From positions 31,445-95,444 of the forward strand of contig JBAKBP010007925.1 in assembly GCA_037953745.1 (NCBI GenBank): a stretch of DNA of 64,000 nt, given 5' to 3'. The translations under genes were made by a program, and so were the position numbers. This document shows, one piece after another, positions 20,164 to 29,639 of the stretch (the stretch's first letter is position 1; each line of letters begins with the position of its first letter). Below the pieces are notes generated by a model. It did not search any database. It saw only the letters and a list, made by a program, of their open reading frames with translations, and was not told the origin of the DNA. Source of the stretch: Lithodes maja (taxonomy: Eukaryota > Arthropoda > Malacostraca > Decapoda > Lithodidae).

Positions 20164-20167
20164 TTAA

Positions 20168-21132
20168 GAGGTTTTACTGGGCGACTGCGGGGAGACTCTT
20201 AACCCATTGGCTGCGACTATGTTTGGGCTATTTAGGGCATATTCAGGCAATCCTGAATGATAAATCAAGCATCTGCATTAAATGAACTGTATTCTGCCAA
20301 AAACTAGGCGACAAAAGCTTCAAAATGAGACCAGAACAGGCCCCGTACGTGGTCTGGTTCACCCGCAGCGGTGCCAGTGAAACGCGGGAAACCCGCTATT
20401 TGGTAGCACTCGCTCGCTTGGCTACACTGTTGTGAGAGAGAGAGAGAGAGAGAGACCCGCGCGAGAGACAGTCTACCTCAGTGAGCCGCTCGCTGCTCTG
20501 AGGGACGGAGATGGGCCCCTCACGCTCCTGCCCACTGACACTCGATTTTTATGGTTTTTACAGGCTTTTAAAGCCTGGAAATTGCTGTAACTTGCCAGGA
20601 CGTTCCAGAACGTCACCCGCAGCGAAAGGGTTAAGATCCTAGGCCTAAATTTGTTTTTCTTCCCCTCCATACCTCATATCACTTCTCCACATCTGTCAAA
20701 GTCCCCCCCCCCCCCCCTTCAATTATCACCTATTTTTCTCTTATTCCTGTAATTATCGATTTATTTATGGCGCCAAAAATCTCCACCCGGTTCCAAGGTG
20801 GAAAGGGAGAGGTGTGGAAGGAGGAGAGAGAGTAGTAGCCCAGCTACCTCCAGTCTCTCACCAGACCTCGCGAGAGGTGGGGTTGCCTCGCTCTGCTCCA
20901 CATTTCATGACTGGACCGCTCCATATTTATTCGCGATTTTGACCATCTAAACACTATTCCCACTTGTTTTATTGTTGCAACATGTTACTATCTTCATATT
21001 AAACGTAAAATAGGCGCATATGGATAAGTATTAATTATATTTATGGTAAATTAACGATTTTAGTGAGGAATGTATCTAAATACCTACGCACAGGGGTATG
21101 TTGTATACTACAGGGGCTGCGCAGCTGAGAGG
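20168..21132 (+). mobile_element. Old TTAA element with a younger family B-like element inside
   Basis: The outer element is a diverged relative of family A, with the shared core ataggcgcatatggataagt at about 21010. It ends gcagctgagaggttaa, with TTAA at 21133-21136. A 416-bp element (20215-20630) interrupts it. Its TTAA flanks are at 20211-20214 and 20631-20634, and its ends TTAACCCATTGGCTGCG and inverted TTAACCCTTTCGCTGCG agree at all but two positions. Two microsatellite-like tracts, (AG)n and poly-C, are present. Confidence 0.8.
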
Positions 21133-21136
21133 TTAA

Positions 21137-22414
21137 TAGAGTGAGGGAGGCCCAGGTAGTGCCTTTCTATAACGCAATTCCTAATAATGATGCGAGGTCC
21201 TGTATCGTCCATAAACTCGCGTATTGGGTACCAGGATCAAGATAAGAGTATGTACAGTACTTCATTTTCCAATTAAGCTTATCTTTCTACCTATTACCAT
21301 TGCTTAGCTATTAAGAAAATATGGCCATAACACCTAACACGCGCCGATTCGGCGGGTACGGAGCGTAAGATGACTGCCGAGGCGGAAGGGTTAATGACCA
21401 CGACTATACATGTTTTAAAACCATGGGAAAGTAAAAAATAAATGTGCTCACCAGACCATGGAAAGCGGAGATATGGCCACCTGTAGTTTGCTTGCATGGC
21501 CAGGTGCGCCCATAATTGGCCTTTTTACCTTCCTTTCCTCACTTCCTTCTCCCCTCTCTCCACACCTTCTAGGAGACATATCTCACTTCCTCTGCTCTCT
21601 AATACATTCCTATATCCTTCTGTATTTATCCTCCCTCCCCATTTCTTCCTTCTTTGTCATCTCTATCCTTTTATTCCTCTCTCCACCTTCTAGGTGATGA
21701 TTATCACTCCCTTGATTCTCTCATTTGTTCTCTATCCTCTCTATCCATATTCCATTCTTCATCTGTCCTTCCTTTTTCTCTATTTATCCTCCTTCCCCAT
21801 TTCCCTTCATTATTTCCTCCCTCTCTATCCTCCTTTTTTATCTCTCTATGCTTTCTCTTTCTAGTCTTAATTTTTTCCTCTCTATCTCATTTATCTTTCT
21901 ATACTCTTACTTCTCTCTATTCTCAATATCTTTCTCTTTTTATCTTTTCCTCTCTATCCTTCCTCCCCTTTTCCCATCTCCCTTCTTTTCTCATATTAAC
22001 TTGTTGTTTTCCTCTCCATCTTCTTTCCTCCTTTAAGTTGAGAATCTCTTTGGTGCGACGTGTTCACATTCTCATAGCTACGGCTACACTAAACACACTC
22101 CCGTAGCACATGCAGGATTGTATGCTTGTGTGTGCTGGATTGCAATGTTGCCACATAGGACCGTAGACCTATTGTCCGCTCTAGACACGCTGGAGGTATT
22201 ATCTATACATGTGGCAGCACCCACCACACCATCCACGCGGCACGGGTTGTGTGCTAAAATGTACAAAATTGAGCATGAATTCTACTGAGTAGTAGCTAAG
22301 CTGTTGACACTTGTTGCACATTCATTTTTACTACATATCTCGTATATAGTTGATGCATCTTGGATTAAAGAAAAACATAGTACCGTACTGGTATATAGTC
22401 CTTTGGAAACTAAC
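21137..22414. other. Intergenic or intronic DNA with a pyrimidine-rich tract
   Basis: No coding sequence was seen. From about 21520 to 22035 the plus strand is nearly all C and T in a ctctctatcctcc-like pattern. This region would be an intron of smu1, downstream of its exon ending at 22415. Confidence 0.6.
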
Positions 22415-22617
22415 CAGGTGGAAGTAGCCCCTGATGTTGCTGCCACTTGAGAGCCTGGCCCAATAGTGCCAACAGACGTGATGGTGGCACCACAGACACC
22501 TCACCAGCCAGAGCCGCAGCGATGCCAGCACGACGACGCTCCTTTGTTACGCCCTCGGGGTATGCCTCACGAGGGTCAAAGTACGAACGGGCGATCAAGT
22601 TCTCCAGATGTACGTAC
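22415..22617 (-). CDS. smu1: smu1 exon (end of N-terminal region, before the WD40 repeats)
   Basis: SMU1 is a WD40-repeat spliceosome protein that acts with RED/IK in B-complex activation in the nucleus. This 203-nt exon encodes YVHLENLIARSYFDPREAYP, then EVSVVPPSRLLALLGQALKW, ending QQHQGLLPPG. That is nearly residue-for-residue the stretch of animal SMU1 just before the WD40 domain. The acceptor tttcctcccag lies at 22618 and the donor G|GTTAGT at 22414. It enters in phase 2 (completing the Arg codon begun in the previous exon) and leaves after one base of a Gly codon, which fits P-P-G-M in the family. The WD40 exons are not in this window, so the next intron exceeds 22 kb. Confidence 0.95.
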
Positions 22618-22705
22618 CTGGGAGGAAAGTAAGATTGGTATGTTTCTTATCAATCATCAAGTATCAAAAGAATTTGATAATGTAGTTCTTTGATCTGAAT
22701 GTTGG

Positions 22706-23263
22706 GTGGAAACAGGGGTGTGTGATGTCCCTGTGGTTGTTTACTGTATATATGGATGGAGTCATGAAAGAAATACAAGGAAACGCAGTGGATCTTGGTG
22801 TATCGCTGATAGGGAGGGAAACAAGTGGAAGCTGCCTGTACTGCTGTTTGCTGATGATACAGTTCTGATGAGCGATAATGAATGGGAGTTGCAGGGTCTG
22901 GTAAATATGTTTGAAACAGTGAGCGAAAAACGGAATCTGAAGGTAAATGCGGGGAAGAGCAAGGTTATGGTCTTCGAAAGGGGTGAAGCCACAGAGTGTG
23001 ACGTGAAGGTGAAGTTGAACGGTCAGGCTATGGAGATTGTCAGCTCATTTAAGTATCTGGGCAGTGTGCTGAGTAAGGAGGGGAGTTTGGATGAAGAAGT
23101 GCGGGAGAGGGTGCAACAGGGGAAGAGGGTTGTAGGAACGCTGAAAGCAGTAACAAGAAAAAGGGTGGTCAGCATGGAAGTGAAGAAGTCTTTGCATGAC
23201 AGTGTGGTAATCCCGACCCTGACTTATGGAAGCGAAGCATGGACGTTGGTGGAGAGACTCTGA
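22706..23263 (+). pseudogene. LINE reverse transcriptase, motif C to thumb region
   Basis: The open segment contains the catalytic L-F-A-D-D-T-V-L-M and the F-K-Y-L-G block in a frame that is correct from about 22810 on. The first ~35 residues are out of frame: the proper residues (VYMDGVMKEIQ) lie in another frame. Motifs A and B are missing through 5' truncation. It ends at a TGA in W-T-L-V-E-R-L. Confidence 0.8.
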
Positions 23264-23352
23264 CCAAGAGTGAGAAGGGTGGAAATGAGTTACTTGAGAA
23301 GTGCGTGCGGAGTTACATGGAGGGATAGACAGACGAATGAGGAAGTAAGAGG

Positions 23353-23848
23353 GAGCTGTGGTTACTCAGTTACTTGTTCGTCAAGGGGAATCCACGCAAT
23401 GCGAGCTAAGCTCATTATTATCGCGCCTCCTTAACTGGGAATGTATTGCGTGAAATGCATGTTAAGTGTTTTATGTACTGTTGGAATGGCTGTGGATGTG
23501 TGTGTAGTCTGTATTTTAGCCAATTGGCGACATCGGAAACGAAGGCTTAGGGTGGATCTGTATGGTACCATTCTCACTATAGACGGTACCGTCTCGCCCG
23601 AAGGCTTAGGTAGCCATCAGCTTAGGTGAACCATATGATACCCATCTCGCCTTGTACCATTTTTGCCAACCCCAGATGGGACGTCACAACGTCGTCCACT
23701 TATTCCAGGTACCTATTCACAGCTAGGTGAACTGAGGCTAACACATGAAAGGAGACAAGCCCAATTTGTCTCCGCCCGGCCGGGGATTGAACCCCCGACC
23801 CCTCGTGTGTGAGACGAGAGCTCTACCTACTAGGCTACGGGCTGTGTT
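23353..23848 (-). mobile_element. tRNA-derived SINE (Val-like head), ~495 bp
   Basis: On the minus strand the head 23843-23773 reads agcccgtagcctagtaggta (A box tagcctagtagg), ctcgt-ctcacac-acgag (an anticodon arm with CAC, Val-like) and ggttcaatccc (a perfect B box). Sequence on both sides is contiguous LINE coding sequence (...N-E-E-V-R... / V-E-V-D-V-L...), which sets the limits. It is a retroposon, not a functional tRNA gene. Confidence 0.88.
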
Positions 23849-24438
23849 GTGGAGGTAGATGTGCTGGAAAGTGTGAAAAGGAACACCTTGAGATGGTTCG
23901 GCCATATGGAACGTATGGGAAGCGAGAGAATTACTAAGAGGGTGTACGAGAGCGAGGTGGAAGGACAGAGAGGGAGAGGTAAACCGAGAGAGGTGGAAGG
24001 ATGGAGTGAAGAAGTACAGTATATGGATGAAGGCGGTGCTGGTTGGGAGGAGGGGCGTCGACTGACTGGGAACAGAGGTGCATGGGGGCGTTTCGTTCGT
24101 GGCCACCCCTTCGGGGATCACGGCGTCAGGCAATAAATAAATAGGTATACAGTATCTACAAAATCCTATTAGAAATATCATCAACACCATTAACATTGTG
24201 TAGCCCTTTCTACGGTATGTTTGAATGAGTATGCTGCATGAGTAATTTGATGGCTGCTTTCTATGTAGCATAGTCCCTTGCAACTTCACTATTCAAGGTT
24301 TAATCTCAATATCACTTTTAGCAACCATATCCCAAGTCTTGATAAAGGCAGCCTCTATGATTTTTACAAATGACATAAAATTAAAATAACACCTTTGTAA
24401 TGAAGGGATTAAGTTTCTAGTATGAAAACAACACTCAC

Positions 24439-24539
24439 CTCTCTGGCATGGTCTGCTTCAACATGATGAGTGGGTCAGTGTTTCGGAGAACTGATTTGGC
24501 AGCTCCCAACTCTCGCAGCTCGATAAGTTCCAACACAAC
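24439..24539 (-). CDS. smu1: smu1 exon (CTLH region)
   Basis: A 101-nt exon encoding VVLELIELRELGAAKSVLRN, then T-D-P-L-I-M-L-K-Q-T-M-P-E-R. This is the conserved segment after L-I-D-L-Y-E-Q of SMU1, part of the LisH/CTLH helical module that binds RED. The acceptor ctctctcag precedes 24539 and the donor AG|GTGAGT follows 24439. It starts in phase 0 and ends two bases into an Arg codon finished by the exon at 22617. Expression depends on splicing to the flanking exons. Confidence 0.95.
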
Positions 24540-24685
24540 CTGAGAGAGTTGTAAACATATTATTATTTTGGTGCCAATATTGTCAATCTCAATCAAATAT
24601 TTTTTTTTCTTGCAGAGGTGTAGGCTAGAACTGTTTGAGAGTTTAGTATATTCAATATATATCTGGTAAGTGGCTACTGCATCAC

Positions 24686-24897
24686 CTGTTCATATAGATC
24701 AATGAGCTTCTTGTCCGGGAGCTTCAGTGTCTGTATAGCCTTGAGCACCGTGTCCCAGTGACCTTGGTTGATGTCTGCCATGAAGCTCTCCACCGAGTCC
24801 ACTGTGTTAAGGGTGATAGACGTCTCCTCCTGTAGCACTCGTAGTGTTCGACCCAGGTTGTTCTCCTTCCAGGTACTGCTGGATCAGACGGATCACA
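24686..24897 (-). CDS. smu1: smu1 exon (LisH region) with a 1-bp insertion
   Basis: A 212-nt exon. It opens V-I-R-L-I-Q-Q-Y-L, the start of the LisH motif, then continues K-E-N-N-L-G-R-T-L-R-V-L-Q-E-E-T, LNTVDSVESFMADINQGHWD, T-V-L-K-A-I-Q-T-L-K-L-P-D-K-K and L-I-D-L-Y-E-Q, all characteristic of SMU1. The acceptor ctccttgcccag precedes 24897 and the donor CAG|GTGATG follows 24686. One extra base (plus-strand C at about 24869) sits between Leu and Lys-Glu-Asn, so the frame shifts inside an otherwise perfect exon. Since flanking exons are intact and introns are kept, a sequencing or assembly indel is more likely than a pseudogene. The initiator exon was not found. Confidence 0.92.
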
Positions 24898-25333
24898 CTG
24901 GGCAAGGAGAAACAGACAACTTATGGTATGAAGCAGAGTGTCAAACCTGGAAAATTTGGTGGGACATACCGTACATATCATACAATGGCATACTGTCATT
25001 TTCCATTACATACATTGTAACAGTTCAGAAGTGGTTGCCTTTCCACGGTTGGAGTGTAATACAATAAAGTACCGCCACAACAATGCCCCAATCCCTATCA
25101 TGTCATCAATGTGGCTTAAGTTGGCATAGTGCTAACCGTACCTCAGCATGACTCAACGAAGTCCTACTGCAGCACCTGAAGTATTTACAATCCACACCAG
25201 CCCTCAACAGTGCTACAACAAGACAGTACCATATCAAGACTTTACTGTACAGTACCTTAGGTGTTAAAACTTGATTAATTAATTTCATTGAAAAGTGTTT
25301 GGTGTTGGGAGTGAAATTAATAAATTAGATTAT
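24898..25333. other. No gene seen
   Basis: AT-rich sequence upstream of the smu1 exon, probably an intron. The end (about 25265-25325) has the ttaatttcattg...gaaattaataaa pattern shared with the SINE region at 49575-49630. Confidence 0.5.
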
Positions 25334-25662
25334 AGTAGGGTCATTTGCTTGGAATCCGTGACCATTTTGTTCCTACCTTTTTCTCTCGATGGATTTGACA
25401 ACCTGAACCATTTTAAAGGAAAATTAGCTCCTATGCCCCTCTGAAAAATGACGGCTAACTCTGCTAGAGCACAATATTCAAAATGGCCGCCAATGCCATC
25501 TTGAAAAACATGAAATGTAATATCTCTGGCATCAGATGAGCTACAAGGACAAATGAGGTGTCCTTTTTCACTAATTCTGGCATTACAAATCCACTGGAAT
25601 GGTTATTGTATTGTATTGTATTGTATTGTATTGTATATTGTATTGTTATTGTATTGTATTAT
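25334..25662. repeat. Left terminal inverted repeat (329 bp)
   Basis: Inverted complement of 28579-28897. It carries one extra attgt unit and a few substitutions (for example at gctcctatgcc against gctcctgtgcc). Confidence 0.9.
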
Positions 25663-25959
25663 ACTAATTGTACATACTAATCTGCCACTTCACTGTCATT
25701 ACATGATTCACTGTATGAGCCACTATCAGAATCACTGTCCTCACTTTCGCTGCTATCATCACTGTTGTTCTCTGCCTGCGGTGTATATCTAATATTACTT
25801 TTTTACTGTTTCAGATGGATCGCATGCCCATCTGATGAAAATCGCCGACTTGTGAAGTGACCGAAATAATGGATAATAGAAGAGAGAGTGAAGAGTTACA
25901 GACAAGACATTAAATGAATACGAGTGCATTTTACTCTGTGGTAAGCGATGTACCGCAGA

Positions 25960-26349
25960 TGATCGTTTGGAAAACATTACACCTGAGAAGTGGGAATCCA
26001 TCCGGGAAAAGTCTTTACAATGGAAAGAACTTGATAAGTTTCAACATATACATGAAAATGTGGATTGGGAGAAGCGACCAAAGGGTCACCACATGCATAG
26101 CACTTGTTACGCATCATTATCCAGCAAGCGCAAGCTCTCTCAAGCCGAAAAATGCAAACACAAATCGAGGAACGTCTTGAAAGAGATGAAGCATCAGAAC
26201 AACAAGACCCTTCCCCAGAGGCCAGTGCACCTAAAAGCTCCGCTCCAGTATGGGTGTCCTTCACGATAAGACTCTATGTGTGTGGTGCATGAAAGAGGCA
26301 TACAAGAGTAGTGATCGTGACAAGCAGATTTTACTCCTATCAACAGTAG
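25960..26349 (+). pseudogene. Degenerate N-terminal coding region of the unclassified protein
   Basis: Frames change at least twice. One frame gives ITPEKWESIREKSLQWKELD...HHMHSTCYASL, a Cys/His-containing block. Another frame gives T-L-C-V-W-C-M-K-E-A-Y-K-S-S-D-R-D-K-Q and V-D-A-W-T-K. The C-x-x-C and H-x-x-C spacing suggests an N-terminal zinc-binding domain upstream of the ORF at 26350, which continues with Y-H-R-A-C-W-R-K-Y. Confidence 0.5.
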
Positions 26350-28095
26350 ATGCCTGGACTAAAATTCAAGTTACATACTGTCCGTCTGGAAGATGAGGTC
26401 ATGAGATTGAGACTTGACACTCTGATTGCATCCATCCCAGATAGTCAAACAGCATTTGGGTTGGAAATCCGCTACCATCGTGCGTGCTGGCGCAAATATG
26501 TAAGCGACCACAAGCCCCTTTCAGATGAAAGCACTCAACATCTGCAGCGTGTAAACCTCCGAGAGGCCCAAGCTCTCTTCTTTCATCATATTCGTCAAGT
26601 CATCTTCAAAGACCATGAAATTCGCACACTGCAAGGCCTGCTGCAGGACTATAAGCGCATTATCTCAAATCACGGACATAACTCAGTAGTAAAATCCAGC
26701 TACTTAAAGGAAATTCTCGTCAATGAATTTGGGGAAGACATCGGATTTCATGAACGCATTCAAAAGAATGTGAGTGAACTGGTATATGATACAACAGCAG
26801 CAGGTACATACATCGAGGCAGCAATATCTTCATTGAGTGTCAGCAATGATCAGTTGGTGATGAATGTTGCGGCACGACTCAAAGAGCAAGTCATCAGGAC
26901 AAATACTATTCCCTGGCTCCCATATATACACGAGTTGGAGAGAGAAGAAGACCTCAGTGAGCTCCTGCTGAAGCTGCTCACATGGCTGAAACACCCAAAT
27001 AAGTCTGCAATTGATGACAGTCCATCCATCCGATCGATTGCATCTATCCTCACAAGCTACATCACTGGAAAACGCACTGCATTTGAGATAAATCTCTCTG
27101 TCTTGCTACATGGACTGACCAAGAGTAGGGAGATAGTCGACATAATGCACAAAGATGGACTGGGTATCAGTTACAATGACGTACTTATGCTGCGAGATTT
27201 TTGGGTGGTCAATGACCTCAAGTGCTCATCTGATTGCCCCTTCGAACTAGCTGAGGGTAAGCCTGCTATCGCTATAGTCGACAACGATGACTTCAAGAGC
27301 GACACACTGACCGGTGCTGGCCAGTCACACCGCACTAATGTCATGTTTGTGCAGCCAGAATCATTTGATACAGAACTTCCTTCCGAGAATCACGAGGATA
27401 GACCAGTTCCCGGTGCCAACTTTGCATCAAACTTCTCGACAACTCTCAAAGAGCTCGGAAGTGAAATGCAAAAAGTCAACCCATACAAGACAGCGAAGCG
27501 TGGGGAACCACCTCTCAGGAAGCCACCAGCTGATCAAAGTACTCCTCCTCCTGACACATCGGTGCAAAGAATTTGTGGTGTGATCCATGCATTGGCCAGG
27601 GCGCAAGATGACCGAACGAGACCTAAGCCAGAAGAACAGACTGTGCCTGGGTTTTCAGGGTTTCACGCCAGCATGTCAAATGCAGATGAGAAGAGTCGAG
27701 CAATATACCACATGACCTATCCCAACCCACCCAGTAAGACAATTCTTAATGATGTGATGTGTAAGCTTGCAAAATCAATCGAAGAAAAAAAGATGCCTTT
27801 TGCAATAATTGTTGGTGATCATCCTGTCTACGTGCTCATGCTAGAGTTGAAAAGTGAGAATGCTGAGCTGTTCAGCAAAATCTTACCATTCATGGCACCC
27901 TTCCACATCCAAATGTCGTTCATCTACACTATATACAAGAGGTTTAAGGGATCTGGCATCTCAGATGTGTTGGTGGCAGCTGGTGTTATAGCAGACGGGT
28001 CTGTTGATCAGGCCCTTCGTGGAAAACATATTAAGCGTGGGGTTCGCTGCTTGCGACTACAGTATTCTACGAGACTCTGGTCCACCATGTCATAG
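26350..28095 (+). CDS. Large unclassified protein, candidate RNase-H-fold transposase
   Basis: 581 residues with no family I can name with confidence. Residues 42-50 (Y-H-R-A-C-W-R-K-Y) look like the end of a zinc-binding module. Residues 180-300 are helical. Two hydrophobic strands end in Asp, AIAIVDNDDF (306-315) and FAIIVGDHPVY (484-494), followed by APFHIQMSFIYTIYKRFKGSG (516-536) and VIADGSVDQALRGKHIKRGVR (546-566). Strand-Asp pairs this far apart are what DDE transposases show, but I cannot place the third acidic residue. The frame breaks near 28065 and continues as the next entry. It lies between long inverted repeats, so a transposon-encoded protein is more likely than a host gene. 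Confidence 0.6.
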   Translation: MPGLKFKLHTVRLEDEVMRLRLDTLIASIPDSQTAFGLEIRYHRACWRKYVSDHKPLSDESTQHLQRVNLREAQALFFHHIRQVIFKDHEIRTLQGLLQDYKRIISNHGHNSVVKSSYLKEILVNEFGEDIGFHERIQKNVSELVYDTTAAGTYIEAAISSLSVSNDQLVMNVAARLKEQVIRTNTIPWLPYIHELEREEDLSELLLKLLTWLKHPNKSAIDDSPSIRSIASILTSYITGKRTAFEINLSVLLHGLTKSREIVDIMHKDGLGISYNDVLMLRDFWVVNDLKCSSDCPFELAEGKPAIAIVDNDDFKSDTLTGAGQSHRTNVMFVQPESFDTELPSENHEDRPVPGANFASNFSTTLKELGSEMQKVNPYKTAKRGEPPLRKPPADQSTPPPDTSVQRICGVIHALARAQDDRTRPKPEEQTVPGFSGFHASMSNADEKSRAIYHMTYPNPPSKTILNDVMCKLAKSIEEKKMPFAIIVGDHPVYVLMLELKSENAELFSKILPFMAPFHIQMSFIYTIYKRFKGSGISDVLVAAGVIADGSVDQALRGKHIKRGVRCLRLQYSTRLWSTMS

Positions 28096-28597
28096 ACAAA
28101 CGTTTGGAAGATTCCCCTCTATCTGAAGAAGTAAAGGCATCCCTTGCCAAGCTTCGACATCCGATTGATGCACAGGAACTTGCAGATGAACATGCAGAGC
28201 TAGAGAGAAATGCTGAGCTGAAGGACCTCGTTGATGCTCTCTTCAAGGACTTTGAGGGTGCCCCACAAGCAGAATACTGGATGTCATTCATGGAAATGGT
28301 TGAGGTTCTAACTCAAAATATCCATGCAATCAGAACAAGCAACTGGACTGAGTTCAAGTCCTCACTCAAGCTCATGCTTCCTTTGATGCAAATCTATGAT
28401 AATGACAAGTATGGTCGGCATCTCCCCGATTTCACCGCAGTGCTTGATACCCTTCCTGTCGATCAGGCTGCATTCATGGAGAGTGGTATGTTTGCACAGT
28501 CAATGACAGGAAAACCATATTCGTGTGTCGCCCTCGACATATGGATAGAGTCAACAATGAATAAGGGCTCTAAGCTGAATAATACAATACAATAACA
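28065..28597 (+). pseudogene. C-terminal continuation of the unclassified protein
   Basis: After a one-base frameshift the protein goes on Y-E-T-L-V-H-H-V-I-D-K-R-L-E-D-S-P-L-S-E-E-V, then Q-A-E-Y-W-M-S-F-M-E-M-V, MLPLMQIYDNDKYGRHLPDF, ESGMFAQSMTGKPYS and D-I-W-I-E-S-T-M-N-K-G-S-K. It then runs into the right inverted repeat at 28579 and stops. An abrupt end inside the repeat suggests the last part of the original gene was lost when this element formed. Confidence 0.6.
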
Positions 28598-28897
28598 ATA
28601 CAATATACAATACAATACAATACAATAACCATTCCAGTGGATTTGTAATGCCAGAATTAGTGAAAAAGGACACCTCATTTGTCCTTGTAGCTCATCTGAT
28701 GCCAGAGATATTACATTTCATGTTTTTCAAGATGGCGTTGGCGGCCATTTTGAATATTGTGCTCTAGCAGAGTTAGCCGTCATTTTTCAGAGGGGCACAG
28801 GAGCTAATTTTCCTTTAAAATGGTTCAGGTTGTCAAATCCATCGAGAGAAAAAGGTAGGAACAAAATGGTCACGGATTCCAAGCAAATGACCCTACT
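28579..28897. repeat. Right terminal inverted repeat
   Basis: Complement of 25334-25662, ending in ccaagcaaatgaccctact followed by the ATTAT duplication. Confidence 0.9.
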
Positions 28898-28902
28898 ATT
28901 AT

Positions 28903-29635
28903 GACTATTAGAAGAAAATATGATACTTGTACAGTACAGTAATTGGTTGTCTGGGCCATATTATCACTGTCTGAGACATAAAACAAAGCTTCTACATACA
29001 GTACAGTACTTCTATTTATGAAACACCCTGAAAATTATCTGTGAAGAGTCATAATAATAAATTAACTCCCCAAAATTCAAATATTCAATTCGCGTATTCG
29101 TATTGGTGCATTTAGGGAAACTAAATGCACCAATACGCTATGAGCCGCTGAGCGTATTGGTAACCTTAAAAATATGGTTTAAAATAAGCCCAATACGCGA
29201 TTTGAGTCTAATTCTGGCAGAGAAAAGGGTTGGATATGTGTCGTAATGGTAAATATTTGGCAACACTGCTCTCAGTAAACCCTCAACTCCCGAGAGGTTG
29301 AAAGAGCTAGACTTTCAGTTTATTTTCATCAGTGAGCCGGGAGTGTAGCTCTCAATCCATTTAAAGATAGTGGATTTATCGGCTGGACTACGGGTATGTG
29401 TTTCTAATACACTATATGATGCTTTTTTTTTTTTTATCTATATTCCAACTACTCCCTCTCGGGCATAGGCTGAGAGCTTGTACATTCAAACGCTAATCAT
29501 TGAACGGTGAAGCCTGTGAGGTCTCGTTCCAGTGAAGGGGGTACATACATACATACATAAAATTTTAAGACAGTGTTCCACAGATAAGTGCAGTTTCAGT
29601 CTCTTATCCTAATGGCGGCGTTCCAGGCAACCCTG
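28903..29635. other. No gene seen; small hairpin
   Basis: AT-rich. An imperfect inverted repeat at 29093-29135 (gcgtat..tggtgcatttag / ctaaatgcaccaatacgc) and a (CATA)n tract at 29544-29560 are the only notable features. Confidence 0.55.
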
Positions 29636-29639
29636 TTAA

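Larger units (their letters stand above)
22680..24140 (+). mobile_element. LINE fragment (family with RWFGHMERM C-terminus), split by a SINE
   Basis: The protein frame shows GWKQGCVMSLWLFTVYMDGV (about 22705-22760), LPVLLFADDTVLMSDN, SSFKYLGSVLSKEGSLDEEV and P-T-L-T-Y-G-S-E-A-W. After the SINE (from 23849) it continues VDVLESVKRNTLRWFGHMER and ends G-H-P-F-G-D-H-G-V-R-Q stop, followed by an (aata)n tail. These are the classic last third of an RTE/L1-like reverse transcriptase. A frameshift lies near 22800. Other pieces of the same family lie at 56777-57806 (inverted 3' end) and 35930-37030 (5' end). Confidence 0.88.
22618..24438 (-). other. smu1 intron containing a LINE and a SINE
   Basis: This 1.82-kb intron lies between two phase-compatible smu1 exons. 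Nearly all of it is a plus-oriented LINE fragment (about 22680-24140), antisense to the gene, which is itself split by a tRNA-derived SINE. Confidence 0.85.
25334..28897 (+). mobile_element. Unclassified element with ~325-bp terminal inverted repeats and a large ORF
   Basis: The arms 25334-25662 and 28579-28897 are inverted complements with only a few differences by eye. They start AGTAGGGTCATTTGCTTGG and end in a (TATTG)n tract. ATTAT lies directly outside both ends (25329-25333 and 28898-28902), a 5-bp target duplication. Between the arms is a protein family I do not recognise (26350-28579), preceded by degenerate coding sequence from about 25960. The coding sequence runs directly into the right arm. 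I infer a DNA transposon of uncertain superfamily. Confidence 0.8.

Noticed and set aside
24724..24999. 91-codon minus ORF overlapping the smu1 exon
   Set aside because: It is off-frame over most of the exon; the SMU1 residues are in the neighbouring frame and end at good splice sites.
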